Part shown: positions 7,913-16,677 of the stretch, one piece after another
Position numbering within the stretch: the stretch's first letter is position 1
How the letters are laid out: every line of letters starts with the position of its first letter
Source of the DNA: Dongia sedimenti
GTDB lineage: Bacteria; Pseudomonadota; Alphaproteobacteria; Dongiales; Dongiaceae
Direction: 5' to 3'
NCBI GenBank assembly: GCA_030715195.1
Contig: JAUYVI010000002.1
Location: 779,946 to 843,945, forward strand
DNA length: 64,000 nt
Notes under the pieces: generated by a model
Database searches by the model: none
What the model was told of the DNA's origin: nothing
Seen by the model: only the letters and a program-made list of their open reading frames with translations
Program-made: the position numbers and the translations under genes

Positions 7913-9205
7913 TCAGAGCGGCTGCTTGGTGTAGTCGGCCGCGGGTTCGTAGAGCCCATCCTCGATCGAGGTCGTGTGCACCACGGTGAGCTTGCCGCCT
8001 TCCACCTTGGAGATGAATTGCGGGGCGAACACCTGGTGCGCCTTGCCGATGAACTGCTTCTTGCCCTGCGGATGGCCCTTGCCTTCGTCGTAGCCGGTCG
8101 TGCTCTCGATCGCCTCGACCAGGGCCTGCTTGTCGCCGGGGCCTTTGTATCCGCTCTTCTCGACCGCTTCCTTGATCGAGAACAGCGTCTCCCAACAGCC
8201 GAACATATGCGAGCTGGTGCTGATTTCCTTCGCATTGTCGACGCTGGCGCCGTTCTCGTCGATGCCGACGGCGGCGCGATAGAATTTCGCACCTTCGGTG
8301 TTGTGGCCGGCGAGATAGCGCGGGAAGGCTTCCCAGAGATGCGAGCCTTCGAGGAACTCCAGGCCGGGCGCGCCGATGTCGACGGCTTCGAGGGAATCGA
8401 TGAAGCCGAACAGCTTCGGTCCCTTGTCGCCGAAGAACTCGCCGAGCTCGCGCACGAAGGTGAGAACGCCCGGGCCGACCATCACGTGATAGATCGCATC
8501 GGTGTCGGCCGGGATCTGCGAAAAATACTTGGTGAAGCTGGTCTCGGTCGGGGGGATGGCGATCACCGCGTTGACGGCGCCGCCCTGCGCCTTGGCGGTC
8601 TCGCTGAAGAAGTCGCGGTGATTGTACCCGAAGATGTAGTCCGGGATGATCATCGTGACTTTCTTGCCGACGTTCTGGATCACCCAGGGCGAGATCGCCG
8701 TCACCTGCGAGCGCACGTTGGTGATGCCGGTCTGGAAGACATAACGGTTGAAGTCGCCGGCCGCGAGCTCGCTGCCTTCGCTGACCACGAAGAGCGGCAT
8801 CTTCAGCTCGCCGGCCCGCGCGGCGACGGCGCCGACCACGTTGCCGAACAGCGGGCCGAAGACGAAATCGACCTTGTGCTCGTTGGCGAATTTCTCCATC
8901 ACCTCGGTGCCGCGCTTGGCGTCGGTCGCGTCGTCCTCGACGATGAGCTCGACCGGCCGTCCGCCGATGCCGCCCATCGCGTTGATCACCTTCACGGCGG
9001 CAACGCTGGTGCGCTCGTACCACAGTCCATAGGCGGCGCCGATGCCGGTGCGATGCGCCTGCAAGCCGATCTTCAGCGAAGGCTCGGCGGCGTGGGCGGT
9101 GATGATGAAGGGTTTCGCGAGTTGGAGACCGGAGAGCGCGCCGGCCGCGACCAGGACTCGACGCCGCGACATATGCCCCGGCTTACCGGATTGACGGACA
9201 CCCAT
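7913..9205 (-). CDS. Periplasmic substrate-binding protein of the liv-type ABC transporter
   Basis: Binding protein of 430 residues, type I periplasmic fold (Peripla_BP_6). The N-terminus carries an Arg-rich signal (MSRRRVLVAAGALSGL...TAHA), possibly Tat-routed. The mature part opens LKIGLQAHRTGIGAAYG and contains the conserved VNAMGGIGGRPVELIVEDD block. Start at 9205 is supported by GGGAGG seven bases upstream. It feeds LivHMGF encoded downstream. The substrate could be branched-chain amino acids, urea or amides; the sequence alone does not say which. Confidence 0.88.
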   Translation of the reverse strand: MGVRQSGKPGHMSRRRVLVAAGALSGLQLAKPFIITAHAAEPSLKIGLQAHRTGIGAAYGLWYERTSVAAVKVINAMGGIGGRPVELIVEDDATDAKRGTEVMEKFANEHKVDFVFGPLFGNVVGAVAARAGELKMPLFVVSEGSELAAGDFNRYVFQTGITNVRSQVTAISPWVIQNVGKKVTMIIPDYIFGYNHRDFFSETAKAQGGAVNAVIAIPPTETSFTKYFSQIPADTDAIYHVMVGPGVLTFVRELGEFFGDKGPKLFGFIDSLEAVDIGAPGLEFLEGSHLWEAFPRYLAGHNTEGAKFYRAAVGIDENGASVDNAKEISTSSHMFGCWETLFSIKEAVEKSGYKGPGDKQALVEAIESTTGYDEGKGHPQGKKQFIGKAHQVFAPQFISKVEGGKLTVVHTTSIEDGLYEPAADYTKQPL

Positions 9206-9255
9206 TCTTCGCCTCCCCTAGACGATATCGGCCATCTCGATGGTTAAGCCTACCT

Positions 9256-10686
9256 ATGCGCTCCGCCAGCGGTCAAGGAATTGGTGCCCGGATTCGCCGC
9301 CTCTCCATGCGGGGCGGCGCGCTGCTCATTTTGTGTGCTGGAACGACGCCGGCTTGGGCACATGCCGGCGCCGCCGGGTTCGTCCTGCTGCTGCCGACCG
9401 AGCTCTACATACTCGGCGGTGCGCTCGCGGTGCTCGTTTCCGTTGTCGTGCTCGCCGCGTTTTACCGCGGCGCGGCCACGCCCGCACCCGCGCCGGCGGA
9501 GCGAGAGTTGCCGCGTCCGCTGGTCGTTGCGATCAGCCTGTCGGTCCTGCTTTTCCTCGCGTTGCTGGTCGCCGCCGGGTTCTGGGGCAGTCCGGATCCG
9601 ATCGCCAATCCGTTGCCGACCACGCTGTGGACCGTATGGTGGGCGGGATTCACGCTGGCGGTGGCTCTGCTCGGCGATCTCTGGGCCTTCGCCAACCCCT
9701 GGATCGGACTCGCCCTGCTCGGACCGAAACGACCGCTGCTTGCCTATCCGGATCGGGTCGGCAGCTGGCCGGCGGTCCTGCAGTTTCTCGGCTTCGCCTG
9801 GTTCGAGCTGGTCTATCCGACGCCGCAGGATCCGGCGCGGCTCGCCTTCGCCGTCGTGGCCTACTGGCTCGGCAACTTCGTCGCGATGATGGTGTTCGGG
9901 CCGCGCTGGCTGGAGCGCGGCGAGGCTTTCTCGGTGTTCTTCGCCATGGTCGGCCGCCTCGGCACGCGCAGCTGGCGGCTCAGCACCGAACCGAGGCTCG
10001 CGGTCGTAACCAGCCTCGGCCCGCCGGCGCGGCGCCTGCGCGAAGCTTTCGGCGATCTCAGCGGGGCCGCCTTCGTGCTGGTGACGCTCTCCGCCGTCTC
10101 GTTCGACGGATTGTCGCGCACCTTCTTCTGGGTCGGCCGCCTCGGACTCAATCCGCTGGAATTTCCCGGCCGGTCGGTGGTGATCTGGCCGAACACGGTC
10201 GGCTTGCTGCTGAGCGCAGTCACGTTGGCGGCGCTTTATGCGGCGGCGATCACGCTCGGGCTGCGGCTTTCAGGGGCCGCTCAGCCGTTGCGCCGCACGC
10301 TCTGCCGCTTCGTGCTCTCGATCGTGCCGATCTCGATCGCGTATCACCTGGCGCATTACCTGCAGAGCCTGATCGTCGATTTTCCGACCGCGGTGCTGGC
10401 GCTGTCGGACCCGTTCGGGCTCGGCTGGTCGCTGCTGCCGGATGAAGGCCTGCAGCACGGGACCACGATGGGGCTTGGCCCCGAGGGGATTATGACGGCG
10501 TATCGGGCGCAGACGGCCATCATCGTCGCTGGCCATGTCCTGGCGACCCTGGCCGCGCATCGGATTGCGCTCTTCGAAACCGGCAACCGGCGTCAGGCGG
10601 TGCTGATGGGGATCCCGCTCGCCGTGCTGATGGTCTTCTACACGGTGTTCGGGCTCTGGCTGCTGTCGACGCCGGAGATCGGTTAG
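9256..10686 (+). CDS. Conserved polytopic membrane protein
   Basis: Hydrophobic protein of 476 residues with a cleavable-looking signal (LLILCAGTTPAWAHA) and roughly ten to eleven predicted membrane segments, opening with FVLLLPTELYILGGALAV. I recognise it as a conserved family but cannot assign a function. Relatives have been labelled fenitrothion-hydrolase-like in databases, a name I would not rely on. Start is uncertain: the ATG at 9256 lies only 50 bp from the divergent binding-protein gene, and the ATG at 9307 just before the signal peptide is an alternative. It overlaps the convergent marR stop by 4 nt. Confidence 0.75.
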   Translation: MRSASGQGIGARIRRLSMRGGALLILCAGTTPAWAHAGAAGFVLLLPTELYILGGALAVLVSVVVLAAFYRGAATPAPAPAERELPRPLVVAISLSVLLFLALLVAAGFWGSPDPIANPLPTTLWTVWWAGFTLAVALLGDLWAFANPWIGLALLGPKRPLLAYPDRVGSWPAVLQFLGFAWFELVYPTPQDPARLAFAVVAYWLGNFVAMMVFGPRWLERGEAFSVFFAMVGRLGTRSWRLSTEPRLAVVTSLGPPARRLREAFGDLSGAAFVLVTLSAVSFDGLSRTFFWVGRLGLNPLEFPGRSVVIWPNTVGLLLSAVTLAALYAAAITLGLRLSGAAQPLRRTLCRFVLSIVPISIAYHLAHYLQSLIVDFPTAVLALSDPFGLGWSLLPDEGLQHGTTMGLGPEGIMTAYRAQTAIIVAGHVLATLAAHRIALFETGNRRQAVLMGIPLAVLMVFYTVFGLWLLSTPEIG

Positions 10687-11153
10687 CGGAGCTTGTCCAG
10701 GAGGCGCATCAGGGTCTCGCGCTCATCCTGATTGAGCGGCGAGAGCGTCTCTTCGGTGATCTGCAGCGCGATCGGCGCCAGGCTGCGGTAGAGCTGCGTG
10801 CCTTCGCGGGTCAGGCCGATCAGCAGCAGCCGCGCGTCCTCTCGGTCCGGCCTGGTGTCGACGAGGCCGCGCTTGATCAGCCTTGTGACCACGCCGCGGA
10901 TGGTGGAGGCGTCCATGCCGGTCAGGCGGCCGAGCCGGTTCTGCGAGGTGGGACCGGTCTGCCACAGCTTCGCGAGTGCCGCCCATTGGGTCGGGGTCAG
11001 CTCCGGATCGCCGATCCGCTCGGCGAACAGCGCGCAATGCCGCTGGTGCGCCAGGCGCAGGGCGAATCCGATCTGATGATCGAGAATGTAAAATGCCGCG
11101 GCGGCCCCTTCCGGAGCGGTGCCGCGGCGCGTGCCGGAGGCCTTGGCAGGCAT
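10683..11153 (-). CDS. MarR-family transcriptional regulator
   Basis: Winged-helix regulator of 156 residues. The order is a dimerisation helix (FALRLAHQRHCALFAERIG), LTPTQWAALAKLWQTGPTSQNRLGRLTGMDASTIRGVVTRLIKRGLV as the HTH, and the wing DTRPDREDARLLLIGLT with the conserved D-R-D-R pattern. It probably autoregulates and may repress the divergent ferredoxin-NADP reductase gene across the 215-bp gap. Effector unknown. Confidence 0.88.
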   Translation of the reverse strand: MPAKASGTRRGTAPEGAAAAFYILDHQIGFALRLAHQRHCALFAERIGDPELTPTQWAALAKLWQTGPTSQNRLGRLTGMDASTIRGVVTRLIKRGLVDTRPDREDARLLLIGLTREGTQLYRSLAPIALQITEETLSPLNQDERETLMRLLDKLR

Positions 11154-11368
11154 AAGGCGGTTCCCGCGCTTGCCACGTCAGGACTGTTTTCTAGGCGGTC
11201 GTGAGTACACACGCAAGCTCTGGGGTTTTTCGTCTTGTATCCCGGGCGAGATATGCCGCTCCGGCATACGCTCTTCGCATTAAGTCGCATTGTCCGGCTT
11301 GCCGATCGTATGTATACACCCAATATCGGGATTTCGACTTCGCCTGCCGCAGCGAAACGGACGGATTG

Positions 11369-12142
11369 ATGAGCAATTTCAATGAAGAACGCGTGTTGAG
11401 CGTCCACCATTGGACCGACCGCCTGTTCAGCTTCCGCACCACCCGCAACCCCGCCTTCCGCTACCGGAACGGCCAGTTCACCATGATCGGCCTCAAGGTC
11501 GAGGGGAAGCCGCTGCTGCGCGCCTATTCCATGGCGAGCGCGAATTACGAGGACCACCTGGAGTTCTTCAGCATCAAGGTGCCGAACGGCCCGCTGACCT
11601 CGCGGCTCCAGCACCTGAAGGAAGGCGACCCGGTCGTGGTCGGCATGAAGCCGACCGGGACGCTGATCCAGGACAACCTGCTGCCCGGCAAGAACCTCTA
11701 CCTGCTCGGCACCGGCACCGGCCTCGCCCCGTTCCTCAGCGTGATCCGCGACCTCGAAGCCTATGAGCGGTTCGAGAAGATCGTGCTGGTTCATGGCTGC
11801 CGCTTCGTCCAGGAGCTGGCTTATGGCGACCTCATCTCGGAGCGGCTGCCGGCCGACGAGCATTTCGGCGCGCTGGTCAACGAGAAGCTGATCTACTACC
11901 CGACCGTCACCCGCGAGCCCTACAAGAACAACGGCCGCATCAGCCTGCTGATCGAGAACGGCAAGCTGTGCGACGATATCGGCCTGCCCCAGCTCAACAA
12001 GGAGACCGACCGGGTCATGCTCTGCGGCAGCCCGGCGATGCTCGCCGACCTCCGCACCATCCTCGAAAGCCGCGGCTTCGAAGAGGGCAACATGGGCGAG
12101 CCCGGCCATTTCGTGATCGAGAAGGCCTTCGCCGAGAAGTGA
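11369..12142 (+). CDS. fpr: Ferredoxin-NADP+ reductase
   Basis: FAD enzyme of 257 residues that moves electrons between NADPH and ferredoxin/flavodoxin, often in redox-stress defence. Motifs: RAYSMAS (FAD), GTGTGLAPFLSVI (NADP), MLCGSPAM, and the C-terminal GHFVIEKAFAEK. The frame is open far upstream, but the ATG at 11369 gives MSNFNEERVLSVHHWTDRLF, the standard N-terminus and length of subclass Fpr. The gene stands divergent to marR, and a small DUF3606 gene follows 107 bp later. Confidence 0.92.
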   Translation: MSNFNEERVLSVHHWTDRLFSFRTTRNPAFRYRNGQFTMIGLKVEGKPLLRAYSMASANYEDHLEFFSIKVPNGPLTSRLQHLKEGDPVVVGMKPTGTLIQDNLLPGKNLYLLGTGTGLAPFLSVIRDLEAYERFEKIVLVHGCRFVQELAYGDLISERLPADEHFGALVNEKLIYYPTVTREPYKNNGRISLLIENGKLCDDIGLPQLNKETDRVMLCGSPAMLADLRTILESRGFEEGNMGEPGHFVIEKAFAEK

Positions 12143-12249
12143 TTCGCGCGCCGAATTCCAGCGGGATTCGGACGCTATCCGAGCACGCCGGCGCAAGGAT
12201 CGAAAGCGGTCGAACGGGGTTTTGCTCCTGAAATAGACAGGAGAGAAAC

Positions 12250-12432
12250 ATGGCCGACGACAAGTCCAAGACCGGAAAGCCCGACCGCGATCGCATCAAC
12301 GTCCGGGAGAACTACGAAGTCACCTATTGGACCAACCGGTTCGACGTGACCCCCGAGCAGCTCACCAATGCGGTCGCCAGCGTCGGACCGATGGTCAAGG
12401 ACGTCGCGCGCTATCTCGGCAAGTCCGCCTGA
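12250..12432 (+). CDS. DUF3606 domain small protein
   Basis: A 60-residue protein with the DUF3606 pattern: charged start, DRDRINVRENYEVTYWTNRFDVTPEQLTNAV, then VGPMVKDVARYLG. The AGGAGAG just upstream supports the ATG. Members are common, short and of unknown function; the WT-K/RFG-like central motif suggests DNA association, but this is unproven. It ends 6 bp from the convergent sugar permease. Confidence 0.88.
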   Translation: MADDKSKTGKPDRDRINVRENYEVTYWTNRFDVTPEQLTNAVASVGPMVKDVARYLGKSA

Positions 12433-12438
12433 CGCGCG

Positions 12439-13281
12439 CTACTTCAAGCCGCTGAGCGCAACGCCCTCGATGAAGTGCTTCTGGGCGATGAAGAAGGCAA
12501 CCATGATCGGCGCGACACTGACCAGCACCGCCGCCATCATGATGGTCCATTTGCCGGCGAACTGAACCTGGAACAGCGCGAGACCGACCGGCAGGGTGGT
12601 CTTGTCGAGGTCGCTCGGCAGGTAGATCAGCGCGGTGAACAGGTCGTTCCAGGAAAACAGGAAGGCGAAGATCGCAAAGGCCGCGAGGGCCGGCTTGGCC
12701 AAAGGCAGGTAGATCTTCCAGTAAATGGTCATGAGACTCGCGCCGTCGATCCGCGCCGCTTCCGCGAGCTCGATCGGGATGGTCAGGAAATACTGCCGCA
12801 TGAGAAACACGCCGAAGGCGCCGCCGAGGAAGCTCGGCAGATAGAGCGGCGCCTGGGTGCCGTACAGCCCCAGCCATTTGAACAGGATGAATTGCGGGAT
12901 GGCGGTGATCTGCTGCGGCACCATCAGCGTCACCAGCAGCAGCACGAAGAGCGCGTGCCGTCCCGGAAATTTCACGATCGCGAACACGAAGGCGGCCATC
13001 GAGCAGGTCAAGAGCTGCCCGAAGGTCGAAATCAGCGCGATCTTGATGCTGTTCCAGAGCAGGGTCTGGAAGGGCATGATCTCGAAGATCTTCGAGTAGT
13101 TTTCGAAGCTGAGGGTCGGCGGAATGAGGCCACCCGCATACTGGTCCTCCGGCAATTTAAGCGAGGTCGAGAGCATCCAGATGAACGGCCCGACCATGGC
13201 GATGGCACCCAGCAGCAGCACCAGCATCGCCAGCCGGTCCGGCCAGCGGCTTTCCCAGGGTGCGGGCTCGATGCGGATCAT
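12439..13281 (-). CDS. Carbohydrate ABC permease (MalG/UgpE type)
   Basis: Inner-membrane permease of 280 residues with six hydrophobic helices and the EAA loop ELAEAARIDGASLMTIYWKI, as in the MalG branch of sugar transporters. The ATG at 13281 overlaps the partner permease stop. With the gene upstream it forms the channel of the putative alpha-galactoside importer. No ATPase gene is in the cluster, so a shared MsmK/UgpC-type ATPase must serve it. Confidence 0.9.
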   Translation of the reverse strand: MIRIEPAPWESRWPDRLAMLVLLLGAIAMVGPFIWMLSTSLKLPEDQYAGGLIPPTLSFENYSKIFEIMPFQTLLWNSIKIALISTFGQLLTCSMAAFVFAIVKFPGRHALFVLLLVTLMVPQQITAIPQFILFKWLGLYGTQAPLYLPSFLGGAFGVFLMRQYFLTIPIELAEAARIDGASLMTIYWKIYLPLAKPALAAFAIFAFLFSWNDLFTALIYLPSDLDKTTLPVGLALFQVQFAGKWTIMMAAVLVSVAPIMVAFFIAQKHFIEGVALSGLK

Positions 13282-14165
13282 GCCGGCACTTCCCAACGGC
13301 GCTGGATGCGGAAATAGACCAGGGTGAAGAGGAAGATGATCGCGGTCAGCACGATCGCCTGAGCGGTCGCGTCGCCCATGCGGAAGAAGCGGAAGCCGTT
13401 GCGATAGATCGAGAAGACCAGGGTCGGCACGCTGGAATTGCCGTTGCCGACGCGGGTCAGGATGTAGATGTAGTCGAAGGCCTGGAAGGCGTGGATGGTC
13501 GAGAGCACCGCTTGGAAAAAGAGGCTCGGCGCCATCGCCGGCAGGGTGACATAGAACAGGCGTTGTATGGCATTGGCGCCGTCGATATGCGCCGCCTCGT
13601 ACTGTTCGCGCGGGATCGCCTGCAGGCCGGCCAGGAAGATGATCATCCCCTCGCCGATGGCGCCCCAGACATTGACGACCACCACCGAATAGAGCGCCAT
13701 GTTCGGCCCGAGCCAGCGCACCGGCGGGATGCCGATGCCGCCCAGCATCGCGTTCAGCACGCCGTGGTCCTGGGCAAAGATCCAGGTCCAGAGCAGCCCC
13801 ACGGCGGTGGGCGACGAGATCACCGGCAGAAAGTAGAGCGTGCGGAACAGGCCGACGCCGTGGATCCGGCGGTTGAGCAGCAGGGCCACCGCCATCGCGC
13901 AGACGATGGTCAGCGGCACATAGAGCAGCGAGAAGATGAGCGTGTTGGAGAGCGAGCGCAGGAACATGCGGTCGCCGGCAAGACCGAGGTAGTTGTCGAA
14001 GCCGACCCATTCCGGCGTGGTCAGCAGGTCCCACCGGAAGAAGCTGAGCCCCAAGGTCGCGAAGATCGAGCCGAAGGCACCCAGCACCAGGCCCAGCAAG
14101 GTCGGACCGAGCAGCAAGAGCACCCAGAGCTTCTCGCCGCCCAGGGGCCGCAAACCGAAATTCAT
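13278..14165 (-). CDS. Carbohydrate ABC permease (MalF/UgpA type)
   Basis: Permease of 295 residues with six membrane segments and the EAA loop EQYEAAHIDGANAIQRLFYV. It is the MalF/UgpA-type partner of the next gene. It starts 52 bp after the binding-protein stop, so the order is binding protein, permease, permease. Substrate specificity is inferred from the nearby GH4 alpha-galactosidase and MelR-like regulator. Confidence 0.9.
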   Translation of the reverse strand: MNFGLRPLGGEKLWVLLLLGPTLLGLVLGAFGSIFATLGLSFFRWDLLTTPEWVGFDNYLGLAGDRMFLRSLSNTLIFSLLYVPLTIVCAMAVALLLNRRIHGVGLFRTLYFLPVISSPTAVGLLWTWIFAQDHGVLNAMLGGIGIPPVRWLGPNMALYSVVVVNVWGAIGEGMIIFLAGLQAIPREQYEAAHIDGANAIQRLFYVTLPAMAPSLFFQAVLSTIHAFQAFDYIYILTRVGNGNSSVPTLVFSIYRNGFRFFRMGDATAQAIVLTAIIFLFTLVYFRIQRRWEVPA

Positions 14166-14217
14166 CCTGGCCGCCCCACGTCACGCCCTCTGGGCGCCGG
14201 TTTACGACGCGCCCGCC

Positions 14218-15486
14218 CTATTGCCGGTTCTTCGCCAGCGCTTCGTCGCCATTCTGCACGGCTTCGGCGATCGCGTCATCGACCCCCAGCGCCCCGGTCC
14301 AGGCGCTGTTGAGCGCATCACCGACGGCGGCCGACCATTCCTCATAGCCGCGGAAGACCGGCTTTGGATGCGCGTATTGCAGCGCGTCGATGAACAGCTT
14401 GTGGTCGATCGGCGCGGAAGTCTGTTCGAGATAGGCCGGGCTCTCCGCAACCGACTTGCGGATCGGCACGGCGAGGCCGATCTTGGCGAGTTCCGCCTGC
14501 CCGGTCGGCCCGAAGGCGAATTTGACGAACGCCCAGGCCTCCTTGGGGTGCTTGCTGGCCTTGGCGATGACGAAGCCAGCGGAGTTCACGCCGGTGACTC
14601 TTCCGGCTGGGCCCTTCGGCACCGGCGCCACCGCCCATTTGAACTTCGCCGGCGCGTAATCCGGCACCGACCAATGGCCGGAAACGCCCATCGCGGCAAT
14701 GCCCGCCTGGAAGCCGTCGGTGCCGTATTGCTGGAGCTGTTCCTGGGTCGGCATCGACTTGTCCTCGAGCCACATGTCGGCGATGAAATGCCAGGCCTGC
14801 ATCGCCTTGTCGCTGCCGATCAGCGTCTTGCCGTGGGGGATGTCGACGATGTCGCCGCCGAACGACCAGACCACGGCGCCCCAATAGGGTTCGGGATCGA
14901 CCACTTCGGCCCAGAAGCCCCATTGATCGATGCTGCCGTCGCCATTGGTGTCCTTGGTCAGCGCCTTGGCCGCCTTGCGGAAGTCGTCGTAGGTCCAGCT
15001 GTCGTTCGGATAGGCGACACCCGCCGCGTCGAACATGTCCTTGTTGTAATAGAGCACGATGGTCTGGAAATCCCGCGGCAGGCCGAAATAGCCGTCTTTG
15101 GTTTTGTAGGCCTCGAGCGTGATCGGATAGATGTCGTCGAGCAGGCCGGGCTCGGCATCGATATAGGGCTGGAGGTTGAGCAGCACGCCGCGCGACTGCC
15201 AGTCGGGATAGAGCGGCGCGTCCATGGCGAAGACGTCGGGCGGGGTGCCGCCGGCCATCAAGACGCGGATCTTCTCCCAATAGGAATCCCAGTCGTTGAC
15301 CTCGACCTTGACCTTGATGTCGGGATGCTGGGCCTCGAACTCCTGCGCGACCTTCTGCCAGACCTCGCCTTCCTGGGGTGAGCCCCAGAGCTGATAGGTG
15401 ATCTCGGTCTCGGCCTGCGCCGCGGCGGCGCCCAGCAGCGTGACGGCGGCCAGCGCCGCGAGCGAAATTCTTGTCTTCCCGCGCAT
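14218..15486 (-). CDS. Extracellular solute-binding protein family 1 (sugar)
   Basis: Periplasmic sugar-binding protein of 422 residues. Signal peptide residues 1-25 (ISLAALAAVTLLGAAAAQA), then TEITYQLWGSP and the family-1 block FEAQHPDIKVKVEVNDWDSYWEKI, with LMAGGTPPDVFAMDAPLYPD and the hinge segment GVNSAGFVIAKASKHPKEAW. It delivers a sugar, probably an alpha-galactoside such as melibiose or raffinose, to the two permeases downstream. It is divergent from the AraC-type regulator. Confidence 0.9.
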   Translation of the reverse strand: MRGKTRISLAALAAVTLLGAAAAQAETEITYQLWGSPQEGEVWQKVAQEFEAQHPDIKVKVEVNDWDSYWEKIRVLMAGGTPPDVFAMDAPLYPDWQSRGVLLNLQPYIDAEPGLLDDIYPITLEAYKTKDGYFGLPRDFQTIVLYYNKDMFDAAGVAYPNDSWTYDDFRKAAKALTKDTNGDGSIDQWGFWAEVVDPEPYWGAVVWSFGGDIVDIPHGKTLIGSDKAMQAWHFIADMWLEDKSMPTQEQLQQYGTDGFQAGIAAMGVSGHWSVPDYAPAKFKWAVAPVPKGPAGRVTGVNSAGFVIAKASKHPKEAWAFVKFAFGPTGQAELAKIGLAVPIRKSVAESPAYLEQTSAPIDHKLFIDALQYAHPKPVFRGYEEWSAAVGDALNSAWTGALGVDDAIAEAVQNGDEALAKNRQ

Positions 15487-15558
15487 GTCCTCACCCTGTG
15501 CCTGCCTGGATTGTTTCCAGGTCGATTCCCTATGATGGGTCAGTTTGTGGCGGGGAAT

Positions 15559-15582
15559 CCGGTAATTCTACCGGTAAAACCG
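15559..15582. promoter_or_regulatory. Candidate AraC operator in the divergent promoter
   Basis: Two direct copies of CCGGTAA (15559-15565 and 15571-15577), 12 bp apart, overlapping the palindrome TACCGGTA. They lie between the sugar-binding protein gene and the preferred AraC start at 15619. Direct-repeat sites are usual for AraC/MelR proteins. Prediction only. Confidence 0.4.
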
Positions 15583-15618
15583 CTGGAGATTCCCGTTTCT
15601 CAGTATCATTCTGGCCGG

Positions 15619-16512
15619 ATGCAGCTCGCCGCCGAAATCCCAGAAACCGAGGACGGCTTCCTCCGCGCCAGCGCCTTCTTCGCCGAGCATCACATTGCCG
15701 AGGCGATGCCCGAGGCGCATTGGCACGACCATGTGGAGCTGAACCTGCTGCTCAGCGGCGGCATGACCTATCTGTTCAACGGCCGGCGGGTGCCGCTCGA
15801 GGGCAACCAGGTCTACTGCTTCTGGGCGGCGATCCCGCATCAGGTGATCGCGGTCGAGCGGCCGGAAGCCGGCAGCACGGTCGATCTGGTCTGCGTCTAT
15901 GTGCCCTTCGCCGATTTTCTCGCTCTGGCGATGCCCGACGGGTTCAAGAGCGCGGTCATGGGCGGCCGCATCCTCACCACGCCGAAGCTCGACGCGATCG
16001 ATCCGCTGCTGTTCCGGCGCTGGGCCACCGAGTGGCAATCGGTCGACGACCAGCATGAGCCGATCCTGCGCGACGAGGTCCGGCTCCGGGTGAAACGCCT
16101 GGCGCTGCAGGCCGTCGCTGCGCCGACCGTCGAACCCGAAGCGCAGGACAGCGAGACCGAGCCCCAGCATTTGACGGCGGATCGGCGGATGATCGACCGC
16201 GTGCAGAAGATGACCACCTTCATCAACGGCGCGTTCGGCAACCCGATCCAGGTCGAGGACGTGGCCAAGGTCGGCGGCCTGCACCCGACCAATGCCACCG
16301 TCGTGTTCAAGAAGGTGCTGGGCATGTCGATCGCCCAGTATCTGCGGCGGCAGCGCCTCAGCCACGCGATGATGATGCTGGTCGATACCGACAAGGCGAT
16401 CATCGAGATCGCCTTCGCCTGCGGCTACGGCTCGCTCAGTCGGTTCTACGACGCGTTCCAGCGTCATATGGGGAAGACGCCGCGCGATTACCGGATGCAG
16501 TTTCGGAAGTAG
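15619..16512 (+). CDS. AraC-family regulator (MelR-like)
   Basis: Regulator of 297 residues. A cupin-like sensing domain (HWHDHVELNLLLSGGMTYLFNG) is followed by a C-terminal AraC HTH pair (IQVEDVAKVGGLHPTNATVVFKK and IIEIAFACGYGSLSRFYDAF, ending KTPRDYR). The overall form is that of MelR-type activators of alpha-galactoside use. In-frame ATGs at 15511 and 15532 exist, but the ATG at 15619 fits family length and lies after the operator-like repeats. It probably controls the divergent transporter and perhaps the convergent alpha-galactosidase. Confidence 0.85.
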   Translation: MQLAAEIPETEDGFLRASAFFAEHHIAEAMPEAHWHDHVELNLLLSGGMTYLFNGRRVPLEGNQVYCFWAAIPHQVIAVERPEAGSTVDLVCVYVPFADFLALAMPDGFKSAVMGGRILTTPKLDAIDPLLFRRWATEWQSVDDQHEPILRDEVRLRVKRLALQAVAAPTVEPEAQDSETEPQHLTADRRMIDRVQKMTTFINGAFGNPIQVEDVAKVGGLHPTNATVVFKKVLGMSIAQYLRRQRLSHAMMMLVDTDKAIIEIAFACGYGSLSRFYDAFQRHMGKTPRDYRMQFRK

Positions 16513-16539
16513 GGGCTCCGTTTCGCCTCACACTCGATC

Positions 16540-16640
16540 GTCATCCCAAGCTTTAGGCTTGGGATCCACGAGTTTGCATCCTCATACAATGAATGAGCCG
16601 CGCCAAACTCGTGGATGCCAAGGCCAAGCCTTGGCATGAC
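16540..16640. repeat. Intergenic palindromic repeat (GTCAT...ATGAC family), copy 1
   Basis: A 101-bp inverted repeat between convergent genes. It has outer ends GTCAT and ATGAC, an internal hairpin CCAAGC-ttta-GCTTGG, and arms CACGAGTTTG / CAAACTCGTG. It can fold as a long double hairpin and probably ends transcription from both sides. Confidence 0.8.
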
Positions 16641-16677
16641 GACCGAGTTTTGAGGCTCCAGATGCGCGAGGTCGGAC

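Noticed and set aside
6728..9247. Open frame of 839 codons on the plus strand
   Set aside because: Antisense to livH and the binding-protein gene; composition is Arg/Asp/His-rich shadow sequence crossing the inverted-repeat element.
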